From Pseudopithomyces maydicus (Eukaryota; Ascomycota; Dothideomycetes; Pleosporales; Didymosphaeriaceae), in assembly GCA_026873275.1 (NCBI GenBank), contig JANTUC010000013.1, forward strand, positions 1,116,001 to 1,180,000: a DNA stretch of 64,000 nt, written 5' to 3'. Below the pieces are notes generated by a model, which did no database searches, was not told the DNA's origin, and was given only the letters and a program-made list of their open reading frames with translations. Position 1 is the stretch's first letter. The number at the start of each line of letters is the position of its first letter. The translations under genes were made by a program, and so were the position numbers. Of this stretch, positions 1-11,567 are shown in pieces.

Positions 1-967
1 TCGTAACCAAGCACCTTGCCTTAACAATTACAGAATATATGTGTAGGTAGGCGTTCTCCCTCCGCCAACTGGGCAAGGCTCGACGCACGCGTCAGGCTTT
101 GCGGCACGGACACCTCGTATGCGCCAAAGGCGCCTGTGCCACCACGGCTTACAATGCATCCCACATCCAGGTTTCCGCGACGGCCTCCAGCCGCATGAAA
201 CAATGGATGCTGCTGTGAGTAGAGTATGTGGCTGCCAGCACTCTCGACTCCGACAGAACTAAGGCCGCGATGGATCCGAAAGCATCCTTGCCCTGGGATG
301 TCACTCTCACCGTGAACATGGAGTGGTCAAGAAGTTTCTACCAGAGATTCACGACATTATATGATTGAGATGCCTTCCTTCAGATGACACTGACTTTTAC
401 TTTCCCCTAGACCAAGAACAGTAATGTGATAATATGAAAAAAAATATAGAATTCATTTGAGATGTGGGATCGTGGATGCAAAACTACATGCAATGGTTGA
501 AGCCAAGGAAGAATCAATGCATGTCTAATACAACAATGGTCGTGAAATCGTGGCGAACCACAGTACAAATACATATAATGGCACTGTTCGACGCTGTCGC
601 CAAGATGATCGATCGTAGAGCTAGTCATATCCTTCCAGATGCCCAAGATGAAATCCACTCGTCCATAAACTCATCTTTCCATGCATGAGAATAAAATGTT
701 ATGGGTATCAATCGAACGCCGACTATGCAATGCATTTGGCCAAAAGAATGTATCGTTCAAAAATCAATCTCAGCTCAGGAGCGTTGTCAGTGCAGCGTAC
801 TTTACGAGACCTTAAAAAAATCGGTCCAACACAGATAAATGTGTGAGCCACAGTGCGTCTAATGTCATCGCCCGTTGTACCCGGGCTCATGATGTTTAGT
901 TTTCCGAGAAAACGTCATGTTTGCCAACGACGCATGCGTAGTGACTCTAACGTAGACCGCCGGCATC
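1..967. other. intergenic, no supported gene
   Basis: No ORF here has recognisable domains. A 60-codon frame on the minus strand at 21-203 and two overlapping opposite frames near 407-688 are the longest. None has convincing coding character or splice partners, although the first could be an exon of a gene lying left of the window. Confidence 0.5.
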
Positions 968-2390
968 CTACCGAGACGGTTCGGCTCGATAGTACGCTGC
1001 AGATCGGCTAGCAGGCACTGCTCCAGAAATTCCTTCGCCTGGAGGACGATCTTCAAACATGACACGTCGTTGTGGGGGTGCAAAATCGTGTCTTTGGGCT
1101 CGGGCATCTGCGCTTGTATGTGCGAGACGACTGGAGTTGTTGGGACTGCTCATGAAAAGCAAGGTGTCCACAGCGTCCTTCTCCGCTTGCTGACTAGGCA
1201 TGCGAAGAATACCTGCTCGGGGCGTGGCAGGTGTTCGGGACGCAGCACCTAGGTCGCTGTAATGTTTGCGTTGATTCGAGCCAAGTAGAGGTGGAGGGTG
1301 AAACGAAGCACTGGAGCGACGCTTTCTTCGGGACCCGATTTCCGGAGCGGGACCAAGCATTGGGCCTTGATTGGAGCCTGTGACTGAGATGAGATTTTTC
1401 GTAGCGTTCATAGTAGGGTTGACTCCCAGTCGCCACCATGCTGCAATAAAAGTTAGCAAAGCCAACGAAGCCTCGTATATATGGTGGCATACAAGACGAA
1501 GCAGCACCGAGATTCCCAAAAATATTTGAAGGGGTGCCTTGTCCCGGTGAGACGATGACTTGGTCAGAGTTGTCAGACACACCGCTGGGCCTTCTGTGGC
1601 GTTCTGCTGTTGTTGGGGATTGGAAGACGGGTCGGGAGCATGGTGTCCTGTTGGAGACAGAGATGGGTGAGCCCTGTTGTGAGATGTGTTCTTCAAGTTC
1701 GTCGATGGACTGCTTTTCCCAGTTGTTCTGCACCTTGACCATGGCGTACGAAAGACGTGTTTTGAGCTGTGCTGACAACTGTAACGATACATTAGCTCAG
1801 CAGCAGGGTAAGAGATGCATTGCAGAAAGGAGCGAGGGCTGGGTCTGACTGCTTGTGCGTTGAATGCATGACATGTCTCCAGAGTACTGCCTCCAAACCG
1901 GCGGGTTATCGCGTACCTGACCAATCCGACTACTCGACTCGATGCTCTTGTTGCGTTTGTGGCTCACAGAGGGCGCTGCAGATGGCTTGGCCGTCGACTC
2001 GGAATCCTTCGGCGACCCATCTGCCGTCCTTTTGAGACCATGGGTGACGGGAGAGTGTAGTGACAAGGGGCTGGCTGTCGTGTTACCAGTGTGCTGCACG
2101 TCTGCGGCATGGATCCGCAAGGCATCGTCACCGCGTATCCGGCCTGGCGACGGTACCTTCTGGGTGGACGGGGCCTTGGACAATGGCGGAGATGTGAGCT
2201 CGGTGTCTCCGGTGGTGGATGTGGAGAGATTGCTCGAGGACGAAGGCAGCCGCGGTGCGGAGAAGGTGCTTGATGCTGTAGACATGTATGACTCTTGCGA
2301 GTTTGGTAGCTCGCGCTTGTAGAGCGAAGGTATGGGGGCCGGTATGGCGGCGTTGAGGTCTTCTGGGCAATACGCCGTGAGTCTCTCCAT
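968..2390 (-). CDS. WHI5/NRM1-type G1/S transcriptional repressor
   Basis: Predicted 410-residue co-repressor of the SBF/MBF G1/S transcription factors, acting in the nucleus. Exons 2390-1917, 1778-1493 and 1440-968. Both introns have good signals (GTACGC...GCTAATG...TTACAG; GTATGC...GCTAAC...TTGCAG) and the phases close exactly. Residues about 159-178 contain the family's GTB motif (RLSYAMVKVQNNW), which docks on Swi6/Swi4-type complexes. The C-terminus, about 330-352, has the conserved block GILRMPSQQAEKDAVDTLLF. The rest is Ser/Pro/Thr-rich and probably disordered, with many SP/TP sites as expected for a Cdk target. An ACGCGT site and CGCGAA boxes lie 230-320 bp upstream, consistent with MBF feedback. 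WHI5 versus NRM1 identity cannot be settled from sequence. Confidence 0.85.
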
Positions 2391-3199
2391 GGGGCATTAT
2401 CGACGATCGGGCAGACGCGCGAACTTACGCATTCTAGCGGGGTAGAGCGCCCCGCTGTCCACCATGGAGACGGCTGCGATCCAATGCGTGCGCAAAAAAA
2501 GCTGCGAGGGTGCTGGGGCACGAGTGGACGACTAGTCAAGGTATAGACGTCCTGAAGGGGCGGGTGAAGGGTGCTCGCCGGCGGGTTGGCGACGTGTTGC
2601 GTGATGACTGTGGGCTCGGAGCGCAGTCGCGTAAATGACGCGAACGGCCGATGTCGACAGGTGTCTGGCAAGCCGGGAATCCAAAGGCAGACCGAACCAA
2701 TACGCGTATCGTCTTCGAGCAGTCCGATGTCGCGTTGTGAAGGTCAAAAAGGACAAAGAGGCGCACTGCGGACCGTTGGTTGGGATTCGGGATGGAGCGT
2801 GGTCACGAGGAACCCACTTTGCGCGTCAAAACGGCGCGCCAGGGTAAAGAGGGTGGCAACAAAGCGGATTGCAGCGCGTGCCGCCATGGACGAGGACAGT
2901 AGCAGCCTCTCAAGGCATACCAGCATGGCTGGCTCGAAATTCGATTCAAATGGATCCTGTCAACCGCCGTTGCCCTGTGCCTCCGCTATCGCCGTGCCAT
3001 AAACACGTCACGTTCCTCGGTTGTTGGCCCAATTTGTCTACACTACCTACATAGAACGTGGATTCATGAGCCCAAGTACACATACGCACTTCGTACAACA
3101 TCCCGGCGCCCAGCTATACACATATTCCAGACGCCCAAAATCCCAAACTTCCGAACTCCCTATTGCGCCATCCATGCCGGCTTTGCATGTATACAATAA
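2391..3199. promoter_or_regulatory. upstream region of the WHI5/NRM1-like gene
   Basis: No gene seen. The region carries an MCB core ACGCGT at 2702-2707 and clustered CGCGTAAA/GACGCGAA boxes near 2625-2642, which match G1/S (MBF/SBF) binding sites. The far end is the 3' flank of the neighbouring four-TM gene. Confidence 0.45.
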
Positions 3200-5289
3200 T
3201 CAGGCGACGCCGCTTACTTTGCGATACGTCAGCCCGTGGTCCTTCATCCCGCCCCACCGGTTTGCCAGGTCCGCAACTCCACTGCGACCTTCTTCTGCCA
3301 CCTTGCCGCTGACCTCGCGCCGTCGCCCTGGCGTGCCCAGATCCGCTGGATCGTCATATGGGCTCATGTAATCGACGCCTGACCTGCTGATCACGCGAGG
3401 TGATTGACCCTTGATGGCTGTGTAGTTCGCTTCGCCCGTTCTCTTCAGACTGGCAAAGGACTTCTTGTCCAGGCTGAAAGGCACGCTCTCCATCTTGAGT
3501 GCCCCTGAAGGATTGGTCGCGTATTGCTTCGCGGAGCTGGGGAGGGCATAGTCCCCGTAGGTGCTCTTTGTTGGGGACGGTTTGGGTGACTTGGTTGGTG
3601 AGTCCCCTCGAATGCCTTGGGTGGCCGCCTTCAGATCACCGTAGTATCTCGTTTTAGAAGACTTGACCGTGTTCGAGCGGTTGAACGTCGCATCTGTGGA
3701 GATTGACGTCACTGTCTGGGTCCTCTTCAGGGGGAAGGGGCGCCAGTATTCTTAGGTTTGGCGTCTTTGAGAGCTGTTGTCGGTGGCGGTGTGGGTGGGT
3801 TCATTCGAAGTGGTTGAGGGACTATGTGTGCACGGTGATCCTCTTCGTCCGAAAGATCATCATCATACGGCGAAACTACACCGTATCCATGGTTTTTGAG
3901 TTTGAAGAGGGAAGCCTTCGGTTCAGTGAAGGCTGCCTCCTCGTTCTGGTCAGATTCCCCATAGACAAACCAATTGTCCGACTGCAGTGTCTCGCGGCTG
4001 CTTTGCAAAGCGATATCTCCTGTCACCTCCTGCTGTTTTGCGGTAGATGGAGGTGTATAAAAATCCTGCTTTGAAGAAGACGTGACAAAAGAACTGGGCC
4101 GGGAGCTCCTTTTAATTGCTTGCTGAGCGAGGAATGCTTTCCGTTCTGCAAGAGTCTCTTCGCTGTTATCTGCCCGGCGTAAGAGGTCGTCACGGTGGTT
4201 GATGTCGACACGCGATTGACGAGTTGAGCCAGGTTGCTCATACATGGGGAGCTTCTCCCGTGAGTGCCTAACTGTGTTGGGCGTATGGGGTGAGTAAGTC
4301 ACATCCGAGTTTGTACGCGTGTGCAAAAAGGCCATGGACTTTCGATCGGGACTGGGTATGTCTTTCTCGGAAATGAGGGGCGCAGACTGAGAGTTTCTAT
4401 AGTCGGTGTGCAAAGTCGTTACAGTTTGCGCGCTAAAACGCTTGTCTTCGCCAGTCAGAGGTTGAATGGCCGAAATGGATGAGTTCTTGTGCTTGTGCTT
4501 CGTCTTGCGGCGGGATGTCAGGTTCTCCTCCAGTGGGTTCATGTCCGGAGGAAGACGCGCAATCTTGCGGAAAATGTAGACAAGATATAGATCCAGAAGG
4601 ACGGAAGCAAGGTGCAGACCTGCCACTGTAGTTGCTGTAAGCCAAGCGGTAAGCAAAACTTTGTCGGTCTCCTCATCGGTGGGGAAGAAGGTTCTCCACC
4701 GTCCCTCGGTGCCTGCTTCCTCGTTCAGGTTCCTCTTGGCCAGCAGCGCGGTGAAAACGTAGAAGGGTACAAAACCAGCATCGGTGATCAAGGCGAAGAA
4801 ATGGTAGCTTGCTGAACTCGCTGGCGGACGCGATTTTGCGTTGCGCAGGAGATGGTAGATGGCATACAGCGCTACTGTAATGTCTACACCGGGCTGGAGC
4901 GGTCAGGTTGATTCTGCAAGCTATTGGCTGGATAGACTCACTGGGATCCTCATAATGTATCCTTCTGTGTCCTGGGCGCCCTGTATGAAGATGGCACAGA
5001 GCAGGACGCCAATGGCGCCAAGCAGGTTGCCGATGCGCAATGCGAACTGAATCCATCGCACAGTCTTGATGACAAGCTTGACCCTGGGGTTCATGGGCTT
5101 CGCATCGGTCCTGCCGTACGGAAGTACCAAATAGCTGTCAGGGTGCCTGTTGAAGTTGACTAGGGGCCCGTCTGGCGTCTTGGTGGGCGAAGGAGGGGGC
5201 AAACGACTGGCAATAGTCACGGCTTTGGGATTGAACGAGTCGCGCTCCGAGGGTGTCGCATCGTATAGGTAGGGCTGCCAACGGCCCAT
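3200..5289 (-). CDS. conserved four-TM membrane protein with long cytoplasmic tail (frame broken)
   Basis: Exons 5289-4942 and 4893-3200; intron GTGAGT...CTGACC...CTCCAG (48 bp). The N-terminal 260 residues hold four hydrophobic segments (one in exon 1 near IGNLLGAIGVLLCAIFI, three in exon 2), followed by a Ser/Thr/Pro-rich tail of about 400 residues with several YDD/YGE-type acidic motifs. I recognise it as a conserved fungal protein of unknown function. At 3730-3734 a run of five G (C on the coding strand) ends the frame in a TGA. One additional C would restore a continuous reading of about 680 residues into the downstream frame (3712-3200), which continues with the same composition. No GT-AG intron fits the break, so a one-base deletion or sequencing error is likely. 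Divergent from the adrenodoxin reductase gene, 303 bp apart. Confidence 0.7.
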
Positions 5290-5592
5290 GGTGAAGATGC
5301 AGAGAGAGCAGACAGGTGCGCACCTCTATGGGGAATGAGCGAGAGGGGTCGCTTAGCAGCGGAGTGCTGGCTGTGGGTGCAGGGAGCGGGGAGCGGGATG
5401 ATCAATGTGGATTGGAAGCGTGTAAACAGGCGTTGCCCATGGCAACAATCGATATTGATTCGATAGTCATGACGTGCCTGTGGCTGCTTCTCCGGTGGGG
5501 CATCTGTCCATCTGGGGATGGTTCAGCGGGCTTGGCCGGCATGCCGAGTAAACAATCAGGTGCTTTCTCGCTGACTTCGGGATCTGGGCAGC

Positions 5593-7260
5593 ATGCCGCC
5601 CGTTCACCATCTCCGACGCGCCCTCTACGTATGCGCTAGCTGCACCCGCAGCCTGCAGAATGGGCTGCAGAGCCCCAGGCTCCTAGCAGCTGTCGCACGC
5701 CCTGTTCATATCAATGCCCGTACCAATGCCCGTACCAGTGCCTACAGCACCTCGTCGGCCGCGTCCAAGAAGCCTCTGCGCCTGGCCATTGTCGGCTCCG
5801 GCCCAGCAGGCTTCTATACCGCCCACCGCCTGATGAAGCATGTCCCCGACGCTGTCGTGGATATGTACGAGAAGCTACCCGTACCTTACGGCCTCGTCCG
5901 CTTCGGCGTCGCCCCAGACCACCCCGAGGTCAAGAACTGCCAGGACACGTTCGAAGAGGTAGCTGCTAGCGACCGCTTCACCTACGTTGGCAATGTCGAG
6001 GTTGGCAAGACGCTCGCTCTTGCCGACATGAAGCCGCATTATGATGCCATTCTGTTCGCCTACGGTGCCTCTGAGGATAGGAAGCTGGGCATACCCGGCG
6101 AAGACGAGTACTCGGGCGTCTACTCAGCAAGAGAATTCGTGGGGTGGTACAATGGCCACCCCGACTTCTCGCATCTGACTCCGGCACTGGACAAGGGCGA
6201 GCACGCCGTTATCATCGGCCAAGGCAACGTTGCACTCGACGTAGCTCGCATTCTCCTCAAACCCTTGGATCAGCTGCGGAGAACCGATATTGCAGAACAC
6301 GCACTGGAAGCCTTGTCCCGCAGCACGATCAAACGCGTCGACGTTGTGGGTCGCCGCGGGCCTTTGCAGGTAATAAGCTCGTCTTTTTCTTCCCGGTCCT
6401 GCTCGGCTGACATCTCATAGGCTGCCTTCACCATCAAAGAAGCTCGCGAGCTCATGAGTTTCCCTAACGTCGGCTTCAAGAGCAACGTACATACCTTCTA
6501 TCCGCAAAACATTGACGTTCTACCCCGAGCCCAGAAACGTCTTGCAGAGGTCCTCCTAAAAGGTTCGTCGTGCGATGAAAGGGATCACAGAAAGAGATGG
6601 CAGCTATCTTTCATGAAATCACCAGTCGCTATTCTTCCCGACAGTAAAGCTCCTGATCATGTCGGCTCGGTTGAACTCCAGAGAACTGCCTTCGCCCCCC
6701 ACACAGATCCCCTTTCCAAGGACGCCAAAGTCGTACCTACCAACGAAACTGTAGAATTTCCGGCCTCGGTGGTATTCCGATCTGTAGGCTACAAGTCTGT
6801 CGCCCTGCCCGGGCTCGAGCAATTAGGGGTCATGTTCGACAACAAACTTGGTATCATCCCGAATGACGCCTACGGCCGGATCCTGTCTCCGTCCAAGGGC
6901 CCTGGTCATCTATCTGCCGCTCATCTGCCTGGCCTGTATGCCGTTGGATGGGTCAAACGAGGGCCTACTGGTGTGATTGTGAGTACAATGATGGATGCGT
7001 TCACAACTGGGGATGCGATTGTTCAGGACTGGAAGTCAGATGCCCAATTCCTCAACACGGATAGAGGTGTGAATAAAAGCACTGGTCTGGGATGGGATGG
7101 AGTAAAGGACAAGGTTCTGGCACAAGGTGTCGTTCCAGTGGACTGGGAAGCTTGGAAAAGAATCGACAAAGAGGAGCGCGAGAGAGGCAAGATAGTCAAG
7201 AAGAAAAGGGAGAAGTTTACGAGCTTCGAGCAGATGAAGATAGCTGCCGGTTTAGCATGA
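5593..7260 (+). CDS. ARH1: mitochondrial NADPH:adrenodoxin (ferredoxin) reductase
   Basis: Exons 5593-6369 and 6421-7260 (51-bp intron GTAATA...CATAG) give 538 residues, close to FDXR/Arh1 (about 490) plus a matrix-targeting leader rich in Arg/Ala/Ser over the first 55 residues. FAD-binding GSGPAG lies at about 68-73, the NADP-binding IIGQGNVALDVAR near 206-218, and the family signature GWVKRGPTG in exon 2. It passes electrons from NADPH to mitochondrial ferredoxin for Fe-S cluster and heme A biosynthesis. The C-terminal 40 residues are Lys/Glu-rich, longer than in yeast. The family identification is secure. Confidence 0.95.
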
Positions 7261-7636
7261 CTGAGGCACTGTACCACCACCAGCGAGGAGCAATTTTTAT
7301 ATTCGTCGGTCACTCCCACCTCATCTCGGGCAAAGAACATCATAGATCACATTTTGCGGCCCATTCATCGTGAGATTATTTGCAGCATTTGAATTGCGGC
7401 TTACCACATTGTCTGCATTGTGGTTGAAGATAGATGTGGAATACTGGGCTGGGGTTGCCCCACGCTACTAGAGGGAACGGTGCGTTCACGCACTGCCCAG
7501 GTGCAAGTGCTCTGCTTAGCCGTGGCTGTACGCTAGTACTGCCCACGCTTTCCCCAATCCGGTGCCTTGCATCATCATCGTCCTCCATCTCCATCCCCAT
7601 CTGCGCCCCAACCATCAGCACTACACTTGACCTACG
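7261..7636. other. intergenic, 3' flank and promoter
   Basis: This stretch holds the 3' flank of the reductase gene and the promoter of the thioesterase gene. Pyrimidine- and A/C-rich sequence precedes the start codon. No gene is seen. Confidence 0.4.
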
Positions 7637-8590
7637 ATGCTACACCTGCTCCCGCTTTCAACCCTTATACTGCTCCGCACGATCGCTGCGGCACCCACGA
7701 CTACTGCAGAACCGCTTCCCCTGCTCGTCTGGCATGGCCTAGGCGATAACTACGCAGCCGATGGCCTGCGTTCGGTTGGCGACCTTGCAGAGCAGGTCAA
7801 CCCAGGCACCTACGTCTACTACATTCGTCTGGACGAGTCGCCTGACTCGGACAAGTCGGCTACATTCTTCGGAAATCTCACGGAGCAGATAGCCCAGGTC
7901 TGCGAAGACCTCGCTGCCGACCCTATACTTTCTTCCGCGCCTGCCGTCAACGCTCTGGGGTTTTCGCAGGGAGGACAGTTCTTACGTGGCTTCATCGAGA
8001 GATGCAACTTCCCCCGAGTGAAGAACCTCGTCACGTTTGGAAGTCAGCACAATGGTATCGCCAAATATCAAATCTGCGGTGCGACGGATTGGCTGTGTAA
8101 GACGTATATTGGATTGCTCAAGGCCAACACGTGGGGCCATTGGGTGCAATCGCACCTAGTCCCTGCGCAGTACTTCCGTGCAACGGACGAGTCGACCGGC
8201 GAACCAACCGACGACTACCTCACATACTCCAATTTCCTTGCCGACATCAACAACGAGCGCAGCGTCAAGAATACCACGTATGCAAAGAACCTCGCAAGTT
8301 TGGACAAGTTCGTCATGTATGTCTTCGACGAGGACACAACAGTGATACCAAAGGAGAGCGGTTGGTTTGCGCAGACCAACATCTCAAGTGGCGAGGTGAC
8401 ACGGTTGCAAGATCGAAGCATCTACAAGGAAGATTGGATAGGCTTGAGAAAGCTTGATGAGAAAGGCGGGCTATTTTTCAAGAGTACGGAAGGTGGACAC
8501 ATGCGATTGAGTGATGATGTTCTTGAGGATGTATTCAAGACGTATTTTTCGTCGGGCGCAGAAGAGGAGAACGAGCAAAGCGAACTTTGA
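7637..8590 (+). CDS. palmitoyl-protein thioesterase (PPT1 family)
   Basis: Intronless, 317 residues. A signal peptide of about 19 residues (hydrophobic LLPLSTLILL, then AAAP) is followed by the mature alpha/beta hydrolase. The catalytic triad is visible: Ser110 in GFSQGG, Asp231 or Asp233 in the DEDTTVIP loop, and His288 in EGGHM. The HGLGD oxyanion region is near 33-37. Spacing matches human PPT1 (Ser115, Asp233, His289). It removes S-acyl chains from cysteine residues during lysosomal or vacuolar protein turnover. Sequons such as NLT and NTT suggest N-glycosylation, in keeping with a secretory route. Confidence 0.93.
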   Translation: MLHLLPLSTLILLRTIAAAPTTTAEPLPLLVWHGLGDNYAADGLRSVGDLAEQVNPGTYVYYIRLDESPDSDKSATFFGNLTEQIAQVCEDLAADPILSSAPAVNALGFSQGGQFLRGFIERCNFPRVKNLVTFGSQHNGIAKYQICGATDWLCKTYIGLLKANTWGHWVQSHLVPAQYFRATDESTGEPTDDYLTYSNFLADINNERSVKNTTYAKNLASLDKFVMYVFDEDTTVIPKESGWFAQTNISSGEVTRLQDRSIYKEDWIGLRKLDEKGGLFFKSTEGGHMRLSDDVLEDVFKTYFSSGAEEENEQSEL

Positions 8591-8923
8591 GGCATGTTTT
8601 GGTCGATCAAGTTCACTCATGATCAGCTCGGGAACTCGAAGACTTTCTGGTGGTTACGCACATACCCTCTTGTTGATGTATTATTCTACAGCATTCCTAA
8701 TTGAAGGTTTTGGATTATGTTTGGTCGTTCAAGACATGAGTAGATGGAAATGATGTATTCTTAAGATAACAGAGATAACAGAGATAACATGGCGATGATA
8801 TTGTATTCTTAAGATAACAGGGATAACAGAGATAACATGGCGATGATATTGTTTACTACGAAGCAGACCGGCCTTTTCGTGCGCCTGAACGCCGTAAATG
8901 ACAGAGAGGCAAGCAAAAGTAGC
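8591..8923. other. intergenic between convergent genes
   Basis: 3' flanks of the thioesterase (+) and L1-domain (-) genes. The only structure seen is a tandem duplication, listed separately. Confidence 0.4.
8755..8850. repeat. two-copy 48-bp tandem repeat
   Basis: Copies at 8755-8802 and 8803-8850 differ at one base. Each contains smaller GATAACA repeats. Located in the 3' flank between convergent genes. Confidence 0.85.
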
Positions 8924-10169
8924 CTAGTTAGCAATCAATGGCGTCTGAACCGACTGCAGTGCCTCTTGCTTAAGCTTATTCCGCTTGTCCTTGCTTATCG
9001 ATCTCGACTGACTTTGCTCGGGATCTTTCTTTGACTTCTTTGCCTTTCTCCTCTCTCGCTTTTCCTCGAGGTCCTCCTCATCTAGCATCTCTTCCTCCCA
9101 TTCCTCCCACTTCTTCCTCTTCTCGCCCTTCTTGCTAGCGTCTGTGATGCCCCTCTGAAGCGGCTCGTCGAGAACCTTGGTCTCATCCGCCCACATCTCT
9201 TCCGCGGCCCAGATGGGGAGAGCCTTTGTGGTGGGGCCCTTGATGTAAAGACCACGGACGTTGCGCCACTTGTGCTCAATGTGCTTCTCGACCAACTTCT
9301 CTACGACAGCCTCGATGTTCTCTTTCAGCTGCTGTGGTGTCATGGACAGCTTGCCCACCTTGATCGAGGTATTGGACGACTGGCTCATGCTGACGTATGT
9401 CGCGCTCAGAGCGGCCTCGATCTCCTTGGCGACGCCCTCTGGAGTTCCGACGACGTTGTCGGGCTTCTTCTTCTCGTCCTTCTTAGCCTTCTCAATGAAG
9501 GCGCCAGCAGTGAGCCTAATGGGAATGGGTCGCTTCGACTTGGCGCTGTAAAAGGTTTTTCCGAGCGCCTCTGCAACGATCTTTGTAACGCGATCGTCCA
9601 CCATGAAGATATCATGTTCTGCAAGGAGTTGGCGCTTCGATTCGAAAGACTTCCACTTCTTGCGAAGCTTGTCTACTCCGACCACGCGTGCAACCTTTGC
9701 GCGCAATTCGGCGGGGAACTTGTCGGATGCAACGAGATCTTTGTATGTGCGCTGGGGATCTTTGGTGAAAATGCATATCCGGACGTCGCTGCCAATGATG
9801 GGGTGAGGCAATGGACTATATGGTGATCAGTGATGCGTGACTTGAAAAGGCTGTTTCCTATGCTTCATACAGTTTTGTGGGTTTCAATCGGCTTGTGTCA
9901 TGAACGTGACTCTTGGTTGTGACGTTGAGGAAGATGGGCTGGTCTTGTTCGGTAGCGTCGTCGTCGTCAGCAGCAAGGTTCTTCTTTTCGGCTTTGGCTT
10001 CCTTTTCCTGGGCATGCTGCTTCATGTGGGCAATGAGGCCCTTGGCTGCCCGTTCAACTTGGCTGGGATCCAGCTGGTAGGGCGAGCCAGACTTTGTCGC
10101 AACAAGCGGCGCATTTGCGCTCTTCTTGTCCTTGGGCGCGGACTTGACGAGGGACTTTGACTTGGTCAT
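8924..10169 (-). CDS. ribosomal L1-domain ribosome-biogenesis protein (CIC1/UTP30 type)
   Basis: Exons 10169-9871 and 9815-8924 (55-bp intron GTATGA...CACTGATC...ATATAG), 396 residues. I chose the ATG at 10169 (MTKSKSL) because the upstream extension lacks coding character. The N-terminus is Lys-rich. The central part is an L1-like fold running from PLPHPIIGSDVRICIFTKD through the IPIRLT segment, and the C-terminal 80 residues are highly charged Lys/Glu and nucleolar in character. Proteins of this type (Cic1/Nsa3, Utp30, human RSL1D1) associate with pre-ribosomes in the nucleolus. Cic1 versus Utp30 cannot be decided here, although the length is nearer Cic1. Confidence 0.82.
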
Positions 10170-11567
10170 TCTGCTGCACAGGAGGGGTAGGCTGTATACT
10201 GTTCGGGAGGGTACAGTGTCAAGAGGGCACGAAGCGCGATTGCAAACTTCGACGCTGTGTTTCTGCCAAGGGAAAAGTTGGGGACTAGATTTTTGGACAC
10301 GGCCCCCGGCGATCGGAGAAACCAGCAGTTCCGGAAGATGGGTAGGCGGGGCGGGGCACTGCACCACACTGCAAGGAGCCTACACTAAGGACTATCTAAT
10401 CAGCGCGAACCTTCACCGCGTCGCGGCACGCGACTCTTGAGGCAACTAAGCAGCTATCTGCAATGCAGCCGTCCGATCCGACGACATGTTCGAACCACGT
10501 CTGCAATCGCCATTCCTGTCTGTACCCCTGTCCTGTCAACCACAAGCACTGCATAGCTCTTTAAGCAGCTGTGTTAGCACAGTCAAACTGTGCTTGGCTC
10601 TGCGGTATTCCGCTCTGCCTCTGCCGTTCATTACCACGGCACTCAATTGAACCTGGGGAATCCTCGGCCCCTTCACGGTTTCAACGCGTGCATTCAAGAC
10701 GTGACGACCACCGTGCACTCGTGCCACGCGGGACGTCAAGGCCCAATCTAGCGCACAGTGGGTCACTGCAAGAGTGGTTTTTTTTCTTGCACTGCGTGAC
10801 GTTTTGGCGTAGACGCGTGCAGGACTTGGACATAGGTAACCGGGTGTGCACGTGTGGATCAACTTGCCCAGGTGTGAGCCATTGTCCGATCCAAGCTGAA
10901 TTTCGCAATGCGTCCCCGAACCAGCGCCTAATTTGACCACGGTAGCCTTGGAACCAACGCGGTCAAGCAGGCGAGCGCCGGTCGAGGGGCTGGGGCGGGA
11001 AGAGAATATAGGCACAGCAGCAGCCGAGCGAGTGAAGAATGGCTGACGCGATGCTCGTGCACGAAACCTAACCTTGAAAGATGGAGGGCGACGCGTCGAT
11101 TTCTAGACAGTCGGAAGTGTATGGACGCGTGCATTAACGGGTACACATCACCGTTTGCTACATTGTACCATTGAGCCCGTGAGACATCGTGATGTGATTC
11201 TATTCTGCTGCTGTGACAAGGAATAATATACGTGCTGAGCGGGCGTGAAGGAGTGCACGTGCCAAGCCTCGTAGACGCGCTACTTTCACACGCAGTCGAC
11301 GCGACCCATTCTACCACTGCAGACGTGGGCCTCTCCGACGTGACCGCTTCCTCCCCGTCCATTGACCTCATGGCCTCTTCTTTCTGACCACACCAGGCCG
11401 TGATATTTTTTCCTTCCTTACCTCTGCCCTCTGCCCTCTGCCTGTTACTGCTCCGCGCCTGCCGTCTCGTCTGCCGGCTGCTCGCGCCCTGCCACTTCGC
11501 CTTCACGCTGTCCATATCGAGGCTCGACACGTCGCCCAGGTGCGCGTTCCTGCCCTCAGCTGCCGAT
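10170..11567. promoter_or_regulatory. divergent promoter rich in MCB sites upstream of the TOS4-like gene
   Basis: Between the L1-domain gene (-) and the FHA gene (+). ACGCGT cores occur at 10684-10689, 10813-10818, 11091-11096 and 11125-11130, with an SCB-like CACGAAA at 11060-11066. Such a cluster is typical of MBF/SBF-controlled G1/S promoters. A minus-strand frame at 10536-11015 shows no coding character. Confidence 0.6.

Noticed and set aside
8811..8828. AACAGGGATAACA in the tandem repeat as a homing endonuclease site
   Set aside because: It only partly resembles the I-SceI site and no intron or endonuclease ORF is nearby.
10170..10367. Upstream in-frame extension of the L1-domain protein
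   Set aside because: The added 66 residues lack family similarity, and MTKSKSL at 10169 is a typical Lys-rich start.
10476..10500. T-arm-like sequence (GTTCGAA) suggesting a tRNA on the minus strand
   Set aside because: No matching acceptor stem, D arm or anticodon arm could be placed around it.
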